A DNA stretch of 64,000 bases from contig CAZYVI010000008.1 of NCBI GenBank assembly GCA_964651245.1, positions 1 to 64,000 on the forward strand. The letters are read 5' to 3'. Both the position numbers and the translations under genes were made by a program. Below, in pieces: positions 1 to 8,380 of this stretch; positions within the stretch are counted from its first letter, which is position 1; each line of letters opens with the position of its first letter. The DNA is from Avedoeria sp964651245 (lineage in GTDB: Bacteria; Chloroflexota; Anaerolineae; Epilineales; Epilineaceae). The notes below the pieces were generated by a model. That model searched no databases, was not told the DNA's origin, and saw nothing but the letters and a program-made list of their open reading frames with translations.

Positions 1-2
1 CG

Positions 3-56
3 GAGACCAGCGCGGCCGACGCGGCCACCTACAACGGCATCAAGGCCGACCTCTAG
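3..56 (+). CDS. C-terminal fragment of an unrecognised protein (cut by left edge)
   Basis: Only the last 17 codons and a TAG stop are inside the window. The tail reads ETSAADAATYNGIKADL. It is called coding because an open frame runs in from the edge, ends at TAG 54-56, and is followed at once by two strong hairpins that look like a transcription terminator. The fragment is too short to assign a family. Confidence 0.5.
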   Translation, partial: ETSAADAATYNGIKADL

Positions 57-68
57 TCCTCAGTCACT

Positions 69-90
69 CCCGGCCGGTCCGCCGGCCGGG
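69..90 (+). terminator. GC-rich hairpin after the truncated gene
   Basis: CCCGGCCGG (69-77) pairs with CCGGCCGGG (82-90) around a 4-nt loop, 13 nt after the TAG stop. There is no T-run. It may act together with the stronger hairpin at 104-133. Confidence 0.4.
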
Positions 91-103
91 TGGATCTGAA
101 CCC

Positions 104-133
104 GAGGGCCCCGCGCGCGAGCGCGGGGCCCTC
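104..133 (+). terminator. strong intrinsic-type terminator hairpin
   Basis: A perfect 13-bp stem (GAGGGCCCCGCGC, 104-116, with its complement 121-133) closes a GCGA tetraloop and is followed by a T-containing stretch (GTTGTCTGT). It lies between the truncated gene and the promoter of the mannose-6-phosphate isomerase gene. Confidence 0.75.
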
Positions 134-175
134 GTTGTCTGTCCCGAGCCGGCGCCCGTCCGCCGGCCGCGATCT

Positions 176-204
176 TTGACCCCCTCGGCCGTCCTGGGCA
201 TGCT
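176..204 (+). promoter_or_regulatory. putative sigma70-like promoter of the phosphomannose isomerase gene
   Basis: TTGACC (176-181), a 17-nt spacer and CATGCT (199-204). Initiation 6-8 nt downstream would fall at about 211, essentially on the ATG at 213. There is no Shine-Dalgarno sequence before that ATG, so the mRNA may be leaderless. Confidence 0.4.
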
Positions 205-212
205 CATGCCGC

Positions 213-1220
213 ATGAACGACGCCACGCGGCCCGCTGCGGCGCTGCGGCCGATGCTGCTCCAGCCGCTCGCCATGGCGAAGGTCTGGGGTGGCGCGGCCT
301 TGGCGGCGCGCGTCGGCCTGGTCGACGACCACCGCCGGATCGGCGAGGTCTGGCTGGCCCACGATGGCAGCATCGTCGCCAGCGGCATGCACGCCGGCGC
401 CCGCCTGATCGACGTCGTCGCCGGTGCGCCGGACGCCGTCGTCGGGCACTGCGTCGCGCGCGTCGGGCGGCCGGTGTTTCCGGTCATCGCCAAGCTCCTC
501 CACGCCACGGAGTGGCTGTCGGTCCAGGTGCACCCCGACGACGCGGCGGCCGATGCGCTCGAAGGGCAGCCGTTCGGCAAGCCCGAGGTCTGGTACGTCC
601 TCGACGCCGCGCCCGGCGCGGCCGTCCTGCACGGCGTGGTGCGGGCGGTCACGCGCGACGAGGTCGCGGCGGCCGTACGCTCCGAGACGATCATCGACCT
701 GCTGCACCGCCAGCCCGTCGGCGCCGGCGACGTCCTCTACAACGCCCCCGGCGTCATCCATGCCCTCGGCCCCGGCATCGTCCTGTTCGAGCTCCAGCAG
801 GCGTCGGACATCACGTACCGGCTCTACGACTGGGGCCGCGGCGGCGAGGCCGGCCGCGCGCTGCACGTCGACCAGGCGCTGGCCGTGGCCACGCTCGCGC
901 CCGAGGCGCGGCACGTCATCGCACCGCTCGCCGCCGCCGACGACCGCGGCGGTCGGCGCCGACCGCTGTTCGCCTGTCCCGCATTCGCCCTCGAAGCGGT
1001 CGACCTCGACAGCGCGACCGGCGACGACACCGAGGGCTGGTCGTTCCACGTCCTCCACGGCCTGCGCGGCCGCGTCACCCTCCGACCGGACGGCGACGAC
1101 GGACCGGCGCTGCCGCTCGCCGCCGGCCAGACTGCGCTGATCCCGGCCGCCTGCGGCGCCTACCGCGTGACGGCCGAGGGGGGCCGTGCGGCCTACTTGA
1201 AGTCGTGGCTGCCGCGCTGA
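213..1220 (+). CDS. manA: type I mannose-6-phosphate isomerase
   Basis: Interconverts mannose-6-phosphate and fructose-6-phosphate in the cytosol, feeding GDP-mannose and glycan synthesis or mannose use. The 335-residue protein has the short bacterial class I layout. It shows the N-terminal K-V-W-G-G signature near residue 23, the cupin metal-site block W-L-S-V-Q-V-H-P-D-D near residue 105, and F-G-K-P-E-V-W-Y-V downstream. The second metal-binding segment N-A-P-G-V-I-H-A-L lies near residue 175. The ATG has no good ribosome-binding site, which fits the leaderless promoter reading. It converges on the aap operon with a 13-nt gap. The family call is firm; a role in sugar-nucleotide supply for the glycosyltransferases elsewhere in the window is inference. 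Confidence 0.92.
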   Translation: MNDATRPAAALRPMLLQPLAMAKVWGGAALAARVGLVDDHRRIGEVWLAHDGSIVASGMHAGARLIDVVAGAPDAVVGHCVARVGRPVFPVIAKLLHATEWLSVQVHPDDAAADALEGQPFGKPEVWYVLDAAPGAAVLHGVVRAVTRDEVAAAVRSETIIDLLHRQPVGAGDVLYNAPGVIHALGPGIVLFELQQASDITYRLYDWGRGGEAGRALHVDQALAVATLAPEARHVIAPLAAADDRGGRRRPLFACPAFALEAVDLDSATGDDTEGWSFHVLHGLRGRVTLRPDGDDGPALPLAAGQTALIPAACGAYRVTAEGGRAAYLKSWLPR

Positions 1221-1233
1221 TCGCGGTGGCGCC

Positions 1234-2022
1234 TCACAGGATCTGCGACAGGAACTGGCGCGTCCGCTCGTGCCGCGGCTGGGTGAAGAACGTCTCGGGC
1301 GGGCCTTCCTCGACGATCCGCCCGGCGTCGAACAGCACGACGCGATCGGCCACGGCGCGGGCGAAGCCGACCTCGTGGGTGACGACGATCATCGTCATGC
1401 CGCTCCGGGCCAGGTCCTGCATCACCTCGAGGACCTCCTTGATCATCTCGGGGTCGAGGGCACTCGTCGGCTCGTCGAACAACATGACCTTGGGCTGCAT
1501 GGCCAGGGCGCGGGCGATGGCCACCCGCTGCTGCTGGCCGCCCGAGAGCTGGCCGGGGTACTTGTCGGCCTGCTCGGGGATATGAACCTGGGCCAGCAGG
1601 TCGCGGGCGACGGCCTCGGCGTGGTCGCGCGGCCAGCGGCGGGCGTGGATCGGGGCCAGGGTGATGTTCTGGAGCACGGTCAGGTGCGGGAACAGGTTGA
1701 ACTGCTGGAACACCATCCCGACCTCGCGCCGCACCGCCTCGATGTGCTTGACGTCGTGACCCAGCTCGATGCCGTCGATGACGATCCGGCCGCGGTCGTG
1801 CGGGGTGAGGCGGTTGAGGGTGCGCACGAAGGTGCTCTTGCCCGAGCCCGACGGCCCCAGGATCACGACGACCTCGCCGCGCCGGACGGTAAGCGAGACG
1901 CCGGCGAGGGCCTGGAAGTGGCCGAACCACTTCTCGACGCCCTCGGCGACGACGATCGGCGCCGCGGCGTCGGCGCCGTCTTGGGCGGTCGGCGGCAGGG
2001 TCGGGCCGGTCGCGGCGTTCAT
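1234..2022 (-). CDS. aapP: polar amino-acid ABC transporter ATP-binding protein (GlnQ/AapP type)
   Basis: ATPase subunit that drives amino-acid import through the two permeases encoded upstream. The 262-residue protein has Walker A G-P-S-G-S-G-K-S-T near residue 56, the Q-loop in V-F-Q-Q-F-N-L-F-P, the ABC signature L-S-G-G-Q-Q-Q-R-V, Walker B V-M-L-F-D-E-P-T-S-A-L-D-P and the H-loop T-H-E-V-G-F-A. The first 20 residues are an Ala/Pro-rich extension before the conserved domain. Its ATG overlaps the TGA of the permease gene upstream (ATGA at 2019-2022), so translation is probably coupled. It is the last gene of the operon. Confidence 0.93.
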   Translation of the reverse strand: MNAATGPTLPPTAQDGADAAAPIVVAEGVEKWFGHFQALAGVSLTVRRGEVVVILGPSGSGKSTFVRTLNRLTPHDRGRIVIDGIELGHDVKHIEAVRREVGMVFQQFNLFPHLTVLQNITLAPIHARRWPRDHAEAVARDLLAQVHIPEQADKYPGQLSGGQQQRVAIARALAMQPKVMLFDEPTSALDPEMIKEVLEVMQDLARSGMTMIVVTHEVGFARAVADRVVLFDAGRIVEEGPPETFFTQPRHERTRQFLSQIL

Positions 2023-3281
2023 GCGCGCTCTCCTGGGCGGGACTCGAACGAGCGGCTCACGGTCGACAGGCCGCTGCAGAGCACGAAGTAGACGACGGCG
2101 GCGAACAGGAGCGCTTCGGGGAAGCGACCGAGGAACGCCGGCTGGTGGACGACGCTGCGCGCCACGCCGAACAGCTCGGTCAGACCGACGGCGACGACGA
2201 GCGAGGTGTCCTTGAGCAGGCTGATGAACTGCCCGACGACGGCCGGCACGACGCTCCGCAGCGCCTGTGGCAGGACGACGAGCCGCACGGTCGCCGCCCC
2301 CGACAGCCCGAGCGCCCGCGCCGCCTCGACCTGCCCGTGGCCGACGGCGTTGAGCCCGCCGCGGACGTCCTCGGCCAGGTAGGCCGCGCTGAACAGCGTC
2401 AGCCCGACGGCGGCGCGGACGACGGTGTCGGGCCGCCATGCGTCCGGCACCACGAGCGGCACGATGAGGGCGGCCATGAACAACAGCGTGACGAGCGGCA
2501 GCCCGCGCACCATCTCGATCCACAGCGTGCAGAGCACGCGCACGAGCGGCAGCGCGCTGCGGCGGCCGAGCGCGAGCAGCACGCCCAGCGGGAACGAGAG
2601 GCCGATGGCTGTGGCAGCCAGGCCGAGCGTCAGGAGCAGGCCGCCCCAGCGTCCGAACGGCACCGCTGCGTCGCCGCGGCCGAGCAGCAGCGCCAGCGTC
2701 AGCGGCAGGACGAGCGCCCAGGCGACGCGGCCCAGACGCGCCGCCGCCCGCGGTCCGTCCGGCTGCCGCCGGGCCACCGCGCGCCCCGCCAGGCAGCCGG
2801 CGCCGAGCGCCGCGAGGCCGCCCGCCAGGTAGCCGCGCGCCGGGGCGAACGCGCCGGCCAGCGCGCCCAGCGTCGAGCCGGCGGCGGCCAGCGGCGCGGC
2901 GAGGGCCGGCAGCGCGACGAGCACGACCAGGCTGACGCCGAGCAGGCGGGCCAGGAGGCGTCCGCGCGCGCCGCCGCCGCCGGCGGCGATGCCCACCGTC
3001 GCGGCGACGACCGCCAAGGCCGCGGCCGGGCGCCAGGCGGCCTCGGCCGGGTAGCGGAACAGCGTGAAGAGCCGCAGGTTCGTGGCCACGACCCGCCAAT
3101 CGGCGTCCGACCACAGCCAGCGCAGCAGCGGCAGTGTGGCCGCGGCCAGGGCCACGGCCAGCAGCGTCAACGCCGCCTGCGCCGCCAGCCAGCGGCGGCC
3201 GCGGGCGCGCACGGCGGCGCGCAGGCGGTCGCGCGCGCCGGGCGGGAGGGGGGCGACGGCGGCAGCGGGTGGCGGCGTCAT
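2019..3281 (-). CDS. aapM: amino-acid ABC transporter permease, AapM/HisM type
   Basis: Second membrane subunit of the importer, 420 residues. The C-terminal third carries the conserved HisMQ permease block, with the EAA-type loop E-A-A-R-A-L-G-L-S-G and L-P-Q-A-L-R-S-V-V-P-A-V-V-G-Q-F-I-S-L-L-K-D-T-S, which is typical of AapM rather than AapQ. The N-terminal half is longer and more hydrophobic than in simple HisM proteins, as is usual for the Aap/Bzt branch with its extra membrane segments and large loop. It is coupled by ATGA overlaps both to the permease before it (3278-3281) and to the ATPase after it. Confidence 0.88.
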   Translation of the reverse strand: MTPPPAAAVAPLPPGARDRLRAAVRARGRRWLAAQAALTLLAVALAAATLPLLRWLWSDADWRVVATNLRLFTLFRYPAEAAWRPAAALAVVAATVGIAAGGGGARGRLLARLLGVSLVVLVALPALAAPLAAAGSTLGALAGAFAPARGYLAGGLAALGAGCLAGRAVARRQPDGPRAAARLGRVAWALVLPLTLALLLGRGDAAVPFGRWGGLLLTLGLAATAIGLSFPLGVLLALGRRSALPLVRVLCTLWIEMVRGLPLVTLLFMAALIVPLVVPDAWRPDTVVRAAVGLTLFSAAYLAEDVRGGLNAVGHGQVEAARALGLSGAATVRLVVLPQALRSVVPAVVGQFISLLKDTSLVVAVGLTELFGVARSVVHQPAFLGRFPEALLFAAVVYFVLCSGLSTVSRSFESRPGERA

Positions 3282-4285
3282 CGCTCGACCAGCCGGGTGC
3301 GGCGGGCGTAGGCGTTCATGACCAGCGCCGTGAGCAGGCTGATCGCCAGGTAGACGGTCATGACGAGGCCGACGACGACGACGAACTGGCCGGTCTGGTT
3401 GCCGACGGTCTGGCTCACGTTGAACAGGTCGGGGTAGCCGATGAAGATCGCCAGCGACGAGTTCTTGGCCAGGTTGAGGTACTGGTTCGTGAGCGGCGGG
3501 ATGATGATCCGCCGCGCCTGCGGCACGACGACGCGCCACAGCGCCTGGCCGTCGCGCAGCCCGAGGGCGCGGGCGGCCTCGACCTGGCCGCGCGGCACGG
3601 CCTCGACGCCGCTGCGGACGATCTCGGCGATGAAGGCGCCGGTGTAGACGACGAGCCCGAACAGCAGCGCCGCAAACTCGGGCGACAGCACCAGGCCGCC
3701 CTCGTAGCCGAAGCGGCCCGCCGTCGGAAGGTCGAGGCCGAGGCCGCCGTCGAGGCGCGGCCAGGCCAGCGCGGCGCCCTTCTGGCTGAGGAGCAGCCAG
3801 GCGCGCCGCGGCCCGTCGCCGCCCCCGATCCAGCCCAGGCCGAGAGCCTGGCCGATCGGCGGCAGGGCGCGCAGCAGGCTGATCCAGAGCACGAGCTGCA
3901 GCGCCAGCGGCGTGTTGCGCAAGGCTTCGATGGCGCCGCGGGCCAGCCCGCCGAGCAGCACGTTGCCCGACAGCCGCGCCAGGGCGAGGGCGAAGCCCCA
4001 GACCGTCGCCAGGGCGATGCCGGCGACGGCGACGCGCAGCGTGTTCGCCAGGCCGACGACCAGGGCGCGGCCGTAGCTGTCGGTCGGGGCAAAGGCCGGC
4101 CCCTCGCTGATGCCGAAGCCGGCCACCTGGCGCAGGAAGCCGAGGCCCGGGACGAGGTTGCGCGCGCGCAGGTCGGCGGCGACGCCGGCGGCGATCCAGC
4201 CGACGAGCGCCACGAGCACGGCGGCGGCGGCCAGCTGGGCCAGCGCGGCGCGCAGGCGCTCGTCGCGCAGCGGGTGGGTCGTCAT
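3278..4285 (-). CDS. aapQ: amino-acid ABC transporter permease, AapQ/GlnP type
   Basis: First membrane subunit, 335 residues. After one N-terminal helix and an extracytoplasmic loop come the L-A-N-T-L-R-V-A permease start, the A-L-R-N-T-P-L-A-L-Q-L segment, and an EAA loop (E-A-A-R-A-L-G-L-R-D-G). The last is followed by P-P-L-T-N-Q-Y-L-N-L-A-K-N-S-S-L, the diagnostic AapQ/BztB block. The start ATG at 4285 lies 35 nt after the stop of the binding-protein gene. Slightly shorter than Rhizobium AapQ (about 400 residues), mainly in the N-terminal loop. Substrate range is expected to be broad L-amino acids by family, not shown by sequence. Confidence 0.88.
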   Translation of the reverse strand: MTTHPLRDERLRAALAQLAAAAVLVALVGWIAAGVAADLRARNLVPGLGFLRQVAGFGISEGPAFAPTDSYGRALVVGLANTLRVAVAGIALATVWGFALALARLSGNVLLGGLARGAIEALRNTPLALQLVLWISLLRALPPIGQALGLGWIGGGDGPRRAWLLLSQKGAALAWPRLDGGLGLDLPTAGRFGYEGGLVLSPEFAALLFGLVVYTGAFIAEIVRSGVEAVPRGQVEAARALGLRDGQALWRVVVPQARRIIIPPLTNQYLNLAKNSSLAIFIGYPDLFNVSQTVGNQTGQFVVVVGLVMTVYLAISLLTALVMNAYARRTRLVER

Positions 4286-4320
4286 CGGCCGGTCGCGGCC
4301 GCCGATTGCGGCCAGCTCCG

Positions 4321-5514
4321 TCAGCGGAACGGAGGACTGTAGAGCAGCCCGCCGTCCTGCCACGACCGGTTGAGGCCGCGCGGCAGCTTGAACGGCGTGT
4401 CGGGCCCGAGGTTGCGGTCGTAGATCTCGCCGTAGTTCCCGACGGCGCGCAGGACCGGGACCATGAAGTCGTTGCCGAGGCCCAGCCCCTCGCCCAGCGC
4501 GTCCTCGACGCCGAGCAGCCGGCGGATCTCGGGGTCGTCGCTGGCCAGGAACGTGTCGAGGTTGGCGGTGGTGATGCCGTACTCCTCGGCGGCGATGAGG
4601 CCGAAGACGACCCAGCGGACGATGTCGGCCCACTGGGCGTCGCCTTGGAGGACGGCCGGGCCGAGCGGTTCCTTGGACAGCGTGACGTCGAGGATGACGT
4701 GGGCGGCCGGGTCGGCCAGGGTGGTCTGGCGCGAGGCGAGCTGCGACTTGTCGCTGGTGACGGCGTCGCAGCGGCCGCTGTCGTAGGCGCTGAAGACCTG
4801 GTCGGCGTCCTCGAGGACGACGGGCGTGTAGGCTGCGCCGGCGGTGCGCATGGCGTCGCCGAGGTTCTTCTCGGTGGTCGTGCCCGAGGTGACGCACACC
4901 GTGGCGCCGTCGAGGCCGGCCAGGTCGGCCACGCCGAGGTCGGCGCGGACCATCATGCCCTGGCCGTCGTAGAAGGTGGTCGGGGCGAAGTCGAGGCCGT
5001 TCTGGGTGTCGCGCGACAGCGTCCAGGTCGTGTTGCGGATCAGGACGTCGATCTCGCCGGTCTGGAGCGCGGTGAAGCGCTGCTGCGCGGTGAGCGGCTT
5101 GAAGTCCACGGCCGTCGCGTCGCCCAGCACGGCGGCGGCGACGGCGCGGCAGAAGTCGACGTCGAAGCCCATGTACTCGCCGCTGGGATCGAGGTAGCCG
5201 AAGCCCGGCAGCTTGTCCTGGACGCCGCACAACAGCCGGCTGCGGGCGCGGACGGCGGCGAGGCGCTGCCCGGCGGGTGCGGCAGCGGGGGCGCCGGGTG
5301 GGACGGCGGCCGGGTTGGCGGCGCCGGTGGTCGTCGTCATGGCGGCGGTGTCGGTGATGGGTGCGGCGGCGCCGGGTGCGGCGGGGTCGGCGGGGACGGC
5401 CGGCGCGTCGGGGGCGGCGGTGGTGCAGGCGGCGAGAGCCGGGAGTGCGACCAGCGCCGCGGCGAGGGCGAGAACGCGCGTGGTCACGCGTCGGTCGGGG
5501 CGGCGCACGGTCAT
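4321..5514 (-). CDS. aapJ: amino-acid ABC transporter substrate-binding lipoprotein (AapJ family)
   Basis: Captures L-amino acids outside the membrane and delivers them to the AapQ/AapM permeases. The 397-residue precursor has a positively charged n-region, a hydrophobic stretch and a lipobox ending at L-A-A-C near residue 29. An Ala/Pro/Thr-rich tether of about 55 residues then leads to the SBP_bac_3 fold. Typical family blocks are L-L-C-G-V, G-E-Y-M-G-F-D-V-D-F-C-R-A-V-A and F-T-A-L-Q-T-G-E-I-D-V-L. The tail P-F-K-L-P-R-G-L-N-R-S-W is characteristic of AapJ. GAGGAG sits 8 nt before the ATG. First gene of the operon, with a clear promoter at 5557-5586. Confidence 0.93.
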   Translation of the reverse strand: MTVRRPDRRVTTRVLALAAALVALPALAACTTAAPDAPAVPADPAAPGAAAPITDTAAMTTTTGAANPAAVPPGAPAAAPAGQRLAAVRARSRLLCGVQDKLPGFGYLDPSGEYMGFDVDFCRAVAAAVLGDATAVDFKPLTAQQRFTALQTGEIDVLIRNTTWTLSRDTQNGLDFAPTTFYDGQGMMVRADLGVADLAGLDGATVCVTSGTTTEKNLGDAMRTAGAAYTPVVLEDADQVFSAYDSGRCDAVTSDKSQLASRQTTLADPAAHVILDVTLSKEPLGPAVLQGDAQWADIVRWVVFGLIAAEEYGITTANLDTFLASDDPEIRRLLGVEDALGEGLGLGNDFMVPVLRAVGNYGEIYDRNLGPDTPFKLPRGLNRSWQDGGLLYSPPFR

Positions 5515-5556
5515 CGCTGGTCTCCTCGGGGCGAGAGGGTCGCGCGGGCGGGCGGG

Positions 5557-5586
5557 AGTATATCGGCCGGCGGGGGAGGGGGTCAA
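5557..5586 (-). promoter_or_regulatory. sigma70-like promoter of the aap operon
   Basis: On the minus strand TTGACC (5586-5581), an 18-nt spacer and TATACT (5562-5557). Start would be near 5550, giving a leader of about 36 nt that contains the GAGGAG ribosome-binding site of the binding-protein gene. Confidence 0.6.
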
Positions 5587-5685
5587 CGGGGTGCTCGGGC
5601 GTGTTGGCGGTGCGCCCGATTCGCGTCCATCATCGGGCCCGAATGGCGGCAGGCCGTGCGGGGCATGCACGTGGGAGGCACACCC

Positions 5686-6117
5686 TTGATCGACGAACGT
5701 GCGGGGGTGTTCGCGGGTGCGGCGACGGGCGGCGTTCGCGCCGTGCTGCGGCTCGAGGGCGCGGGCGTCTTCGCGGCAGCGGCGGCGGTGTACGGGCACC
5801 TCGCACCGGGCTGGGGATGGGGCTGGGACGTGTTCGCCCTGGCGTTCCTGGCGCCGGACCTGTCGTTCATGGGCTACCTCGTTGGGCCGCGCGTCGGCGC
5901 GGTGCTCTACAACGCGGCGCACACCTACGTCGGGGCCGTGGCGTGCGTGGCCGTGGGCGTGGTGTGGCCAGGGCCGGCGCCGGCGTGGCTGCCGGCGGTC
6001 GGGCTGATCTGGGCGGCGCACCTTGGGATGGACCGGGCGCTGGGGTACGGGCTGAAGTACGGGGTCGGGTTCGGGGCGACGCACCTCGGGCCGATCGGGC
6101 GGGGGCGTGTGTGGTGA
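5686..6117 (+). CDS. DUF4260 family membrane protein
   Basis: Small integral membrane protein of unknown function. The family marks are clear: F-L-A-P-D-L-S-F-M-G-Y-L, the G-x-R-V-G-A-x-x-Y-N-A-A-H-T-Y-V-G block, and the C-terminal M-D-R-A-L-G-Y-G-L-K-Y with G-F-G-A-T-H-L-G. Three or four hydrophobic helices are visible. The start is taken as TTG 5686 because GGGAGG (5673-5678) is 7 nt upstream; an in-frame ATG at 5665 would add seven residues but has no ribosome-binding site. The stop overlaps a possible GTG start of the acetyltransferase gene (GTGA, 6114-6117). Confidence 0.85.
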   Translation: MIDERAGVFAGAATGGVRAVLRLEGAGVFAAAAAVYGHLAPGWGWGWDVFALAFLAPDLSFMGYLVGPRVGAVLYNAAHTYVGAVACVAVGVVWPGPAPAWLPAVGLIWAAHLGMDRALGYGLKYGVGFGATHLGPIGRGRVW

Positions 6118-6128
6118 AGGGCGTCGTG

Positions 6129-6659
6129 ATGGGCGTCGCGAACGGAGTCGTGATCCGCCCGCTGGTCCCCGACGACGTCCCGGCGCTCCTGCCGCTGCGT
6201 CGCGAGGCTCTCGAGGCGGCCCCGCTGGCGTTCGGCTCGTCGCCCGAGGACGACACGCGCGGTGGGTCCGAAGCCTACATGCGCGCCGCGCTGGCCGACG
6301 TCGAGAACGCGGCGGCTGTTGGGGCGTTCGACGGCGATCGGCTGGTGGGGATGGCCGGCGTGGTACGCGGCGGGTCGGTCAAGGTCCGCCACCGCGCCTA
6401 CATCTGGGGCATGTACGTGACGCCCGCCTACCGCCGAGCGGGCGTCGGCGCGGCGCTCGTGGCGGCCGCCATCGAGCGGGCGCGGGCCTGGGTCGGCGTC
6501 GTCCAGCTGGGCCTGTCGGCGACCGAAGCGGCCGAGGGGGCGGCGCGGCTGTACGAGCGGGCGGGGTTCGTCGAGTGGGGGAGGGAGCCGCGGGCGTTGT
6601 GTTGGGAGGGGGAGTATGTGGGGGAGCGGCACTTTGTGATGGACGTGGGGGTGGGGTGA
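6129..6659 (+). CDS. GNAT family N-acetyltransferase
   Basis: Acetyl-CoA-dependent N-acyltransferase of unknown substrate, 176 residues. It has the N-terminal V-I-R-P-L-V-P-D-D strand and a beta4 strand ending I-W-G-M-Y-V-T-P. The acetyl-CoA pyrophosphate loop R-R-A-G-V-G-A-A-L follows, and the closing element is A-A-R-L-Y-E-R-A-G-F. The closest general type is the RimI-like 'small-molecule' GNATs. The ATG at 6129 is used; GTG 6114 overlaps the DUF4260 stop and would add five residues with coupled translation. The last 40 codons are unusually rich in GGG/GTG. Confidence 0.85.
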   Translation: MGVANGVVIRPLVPDDVPALLPLRREALEAAPLAFGSSPEDDTRGGSEAYMRAALADVENAAAVGAFDGDRLVGMAGVVRGGSVKVRHRAYIWGMYVTPAYRRAGVGAALVAAAIERARAWVGVVQLGLSATEAAEGAARLYERAGFVEWGREPRALCWEGEYVGERHFVMDVGVG

Positions 6660-6801
6660 GGGGCGGACGCGGTGGCCGCCGATGTGGCGGGTGCCGGCGG
6701 ACGACAACGTGGACGCGGTGGGTGGGGAATCGCTACGGGAGTCGTTGGGGCTCTTGGGGGTCACCGAAGAAAAGGGCGGAGAGGGCGCTGTCAAGCCGAC
6801 G

Positions 6802-6807
6802 TATACT
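6802..6807 (+). promoter_or_regulatory. possible -10 element before the EcsC-TerB gene
   Basis: A perfect TATACT stands 49 nt before the ATG at 6856, in a 196-nt gene-free stretch. No good -35 hexamer is seen at 16-19 nt, so the call is tentative. AAGGA at 6839-6843 could serve as a distant ribosome-binding site. Confidence 0.3.
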
Positions 6808-6855
6808 GCGGCGACTGCGCCGCCTGGAAGCACCACATCAAGGACGACCTCGCAC

Positions 6856-8280
6856 ATGACGAATGCCCCTCTGTCATCGACCTCCGCCGAGTCCGACGAT
6901 GACCGAATTCCTGCCGAAGGCGCGGCCGACCTGCAGTCCGCTTCCGTGTTCGTCCGATCGCTGAAGCCATCGGAGGTGAGAGACGGCGACTGGTTCAGCC
7001 GTCTTCTGACGCAGCTCACCAAGGCCTACGATCGGAACGGGCGGGCGGCGTACTTCCAGCGCAAGTACCTCGGGTTGCCGCCGGATGACGTCGCCGACGC
7101 GCTGGTGCGGACCGCGGTTCGGGTCGCGGCCATCACGGGCGGAGCGGCCGGTGCGGCGGCAACCGCAGGGCAGATCGCGGCGGTGCCGACCGCCGGGGCT
7201 GGGCTCGCGGTGATGACCGGCGCGATCGGCACGGAGATGATCGCCCTCACGACGATTCAGATGCGGCTGGTGCTCGACCTAGCCACGATCTACAACCAGC
7301 CGTTCGACGCCGAGGACCCCGAGGACGTCTTGGTGGTATTCGGCTACGCGCTGGGGGCCGCTCCGGTCGAGGCGTTTGGCAGGGTGGCCAAGCACGCTGC
7401 CGCCCACGGCACCCGAACGACCGTGCGGCGCGTGGTCTCCAAGGGGACGTTGAAGGCGGTCCAGGACTTCGGTCGGCTGCTGGGTGTGAAGATCTTGCAG
7501 CGCACGATCATCAAGTATAGCGTGCCGGTGGCATCGGCCGCGATCGGCAGCGGCTACAACTACGCCGCCACCAAGACCTTTGGTTCGATCGCCCGCACCC
7601 ACATGCGCAACCGCGGCCGGGCCGCCAGCGAACTGCGATCGATCGCTCGAACGGGGGCGGCCGCGGCTGGGTTGGCCTTGCCGGCGGCGATGCTCGTCAT
7701 GGCCCGCTCTGACGGCGAGCTTCGACCGGCCGAGCGAGAGCTCTACCGGGCGATGCTGGCGCACGTGGAGCAGGATGACGACACGGCCCAGGCGTTTGAT
7801 CGGCTCGTGCATGACCGTGCGGCGCTCTTGGAGGCGCTGGCGAGCATCGAGGGGGCCGAGGCGCGCGCGGGGGTCGTCGAGGCCTTGGCGCTCATGGCGG
7901 CCTACGACGGCCAGCCGAACGAGACCGAGCTGACGTTCTTGGCGGCGATCGCCAAGCACCTGGACGTGGCGCTGGACCTGGACGCCGTAGCCCAGACAGC
8001 GGCGACGTACCGCGTGGCGGCAGGCGACAGCATGGCGGCGCGAGCGAAGGCCGGGGCGGAGCGTCTCGCGGAGGCGGCCGGGGCGGCGGGTCGGCAGGCC
8101 GGAGCCGCGGGTCGACAAGCCGGCGCCGGCCTGTCGAAGGCGGGGGCGGCGGCGGGCGAGGCGGCTCGCAGGGCGATCCAGGACATTGGCAGGCGACGGC
8201 TCGGTCGGCGAGGCACCGAGGGCGCGGGGACCGATGAGGCGGTCGATTCCGAACCCGAGGCGCGATCCGCCGGGTCATGA
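6856..8280 (+). CDS. EcsC-family domain fused to a TerB-like domain and an Ala-rich tail
   Basis: A 474-residue protein with three parts. Residues about 45-240 resemble EcsC, with glycine/alanine-rich hydrophobic helices flanked by G-T-E-M-I-A-L-T-T-I-Q and F-G-Y-A-L-G; this family is membrane-associated and of uncertain role. Residues about 270-385 form a TerB-like helical unit with two acidic A-x-S/Y-D-G-E/Q motifs followed by Glu, the usual tellurite-resistance TerB pattern. The tail (about 395-445) is an Ala/Gly-rich low-complexity helix containing two copies of A-G-R-Q-A-G-A. The ATG gives a Ser/Asp-rich leader with no signal peptide. Function unknown; membrane stress sensing is a guess from the two families. 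Confidence 0.8.
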   Translation: MTNAPLSSTSAESDDDRIPAEGAADLQSASVFVRSLKPSEVRDGDWFSRLLTQLTKAYDRNGRAAYFQRKYLGLPPDDVADALVRTAVRVAAITGGAAGAAATAGQIAAVPTAGAGLAVMTGAIGTEMIALTTIQMRLVLDLATIYNQPFDAEDPEDVLVVFGYALGAAPVEAFGRVAKHAAAHGTRTTVRRVVSKGTLKAVQDFGRLLGVKILQRTIIKYSVPVASAAIGSGYNYAATKTFGSIARTHMRNRGRAASELRSIARTGAAAAGLALPAAMLVMARSDGELRPAERELYRAMLAHVEQDDDTAQAFDRLVHDRAALLEALASIEGAEARAGVVEALALMAAYDGQPNETELTFLAAIAKHLDVALDLDAVAQTAATYRVAAGDSMAARAKAGAERLAEAAGAAGRQAGAAGRQAGAGLSKAGAAAGEAARRAIQDIGRRRLGRRGTEGAGTDEAVDSEPEARSAGS

Positions 8281-8380
8281 TTCCGACGCGGCGGCCAGTA
8301 CGAACCGGCGCTCGCGGGACGTCTCGGCACCGTACGCGACGCAGGCCGCTTGCCGCCTGGCGGTTTCGGGGACGACGGAG

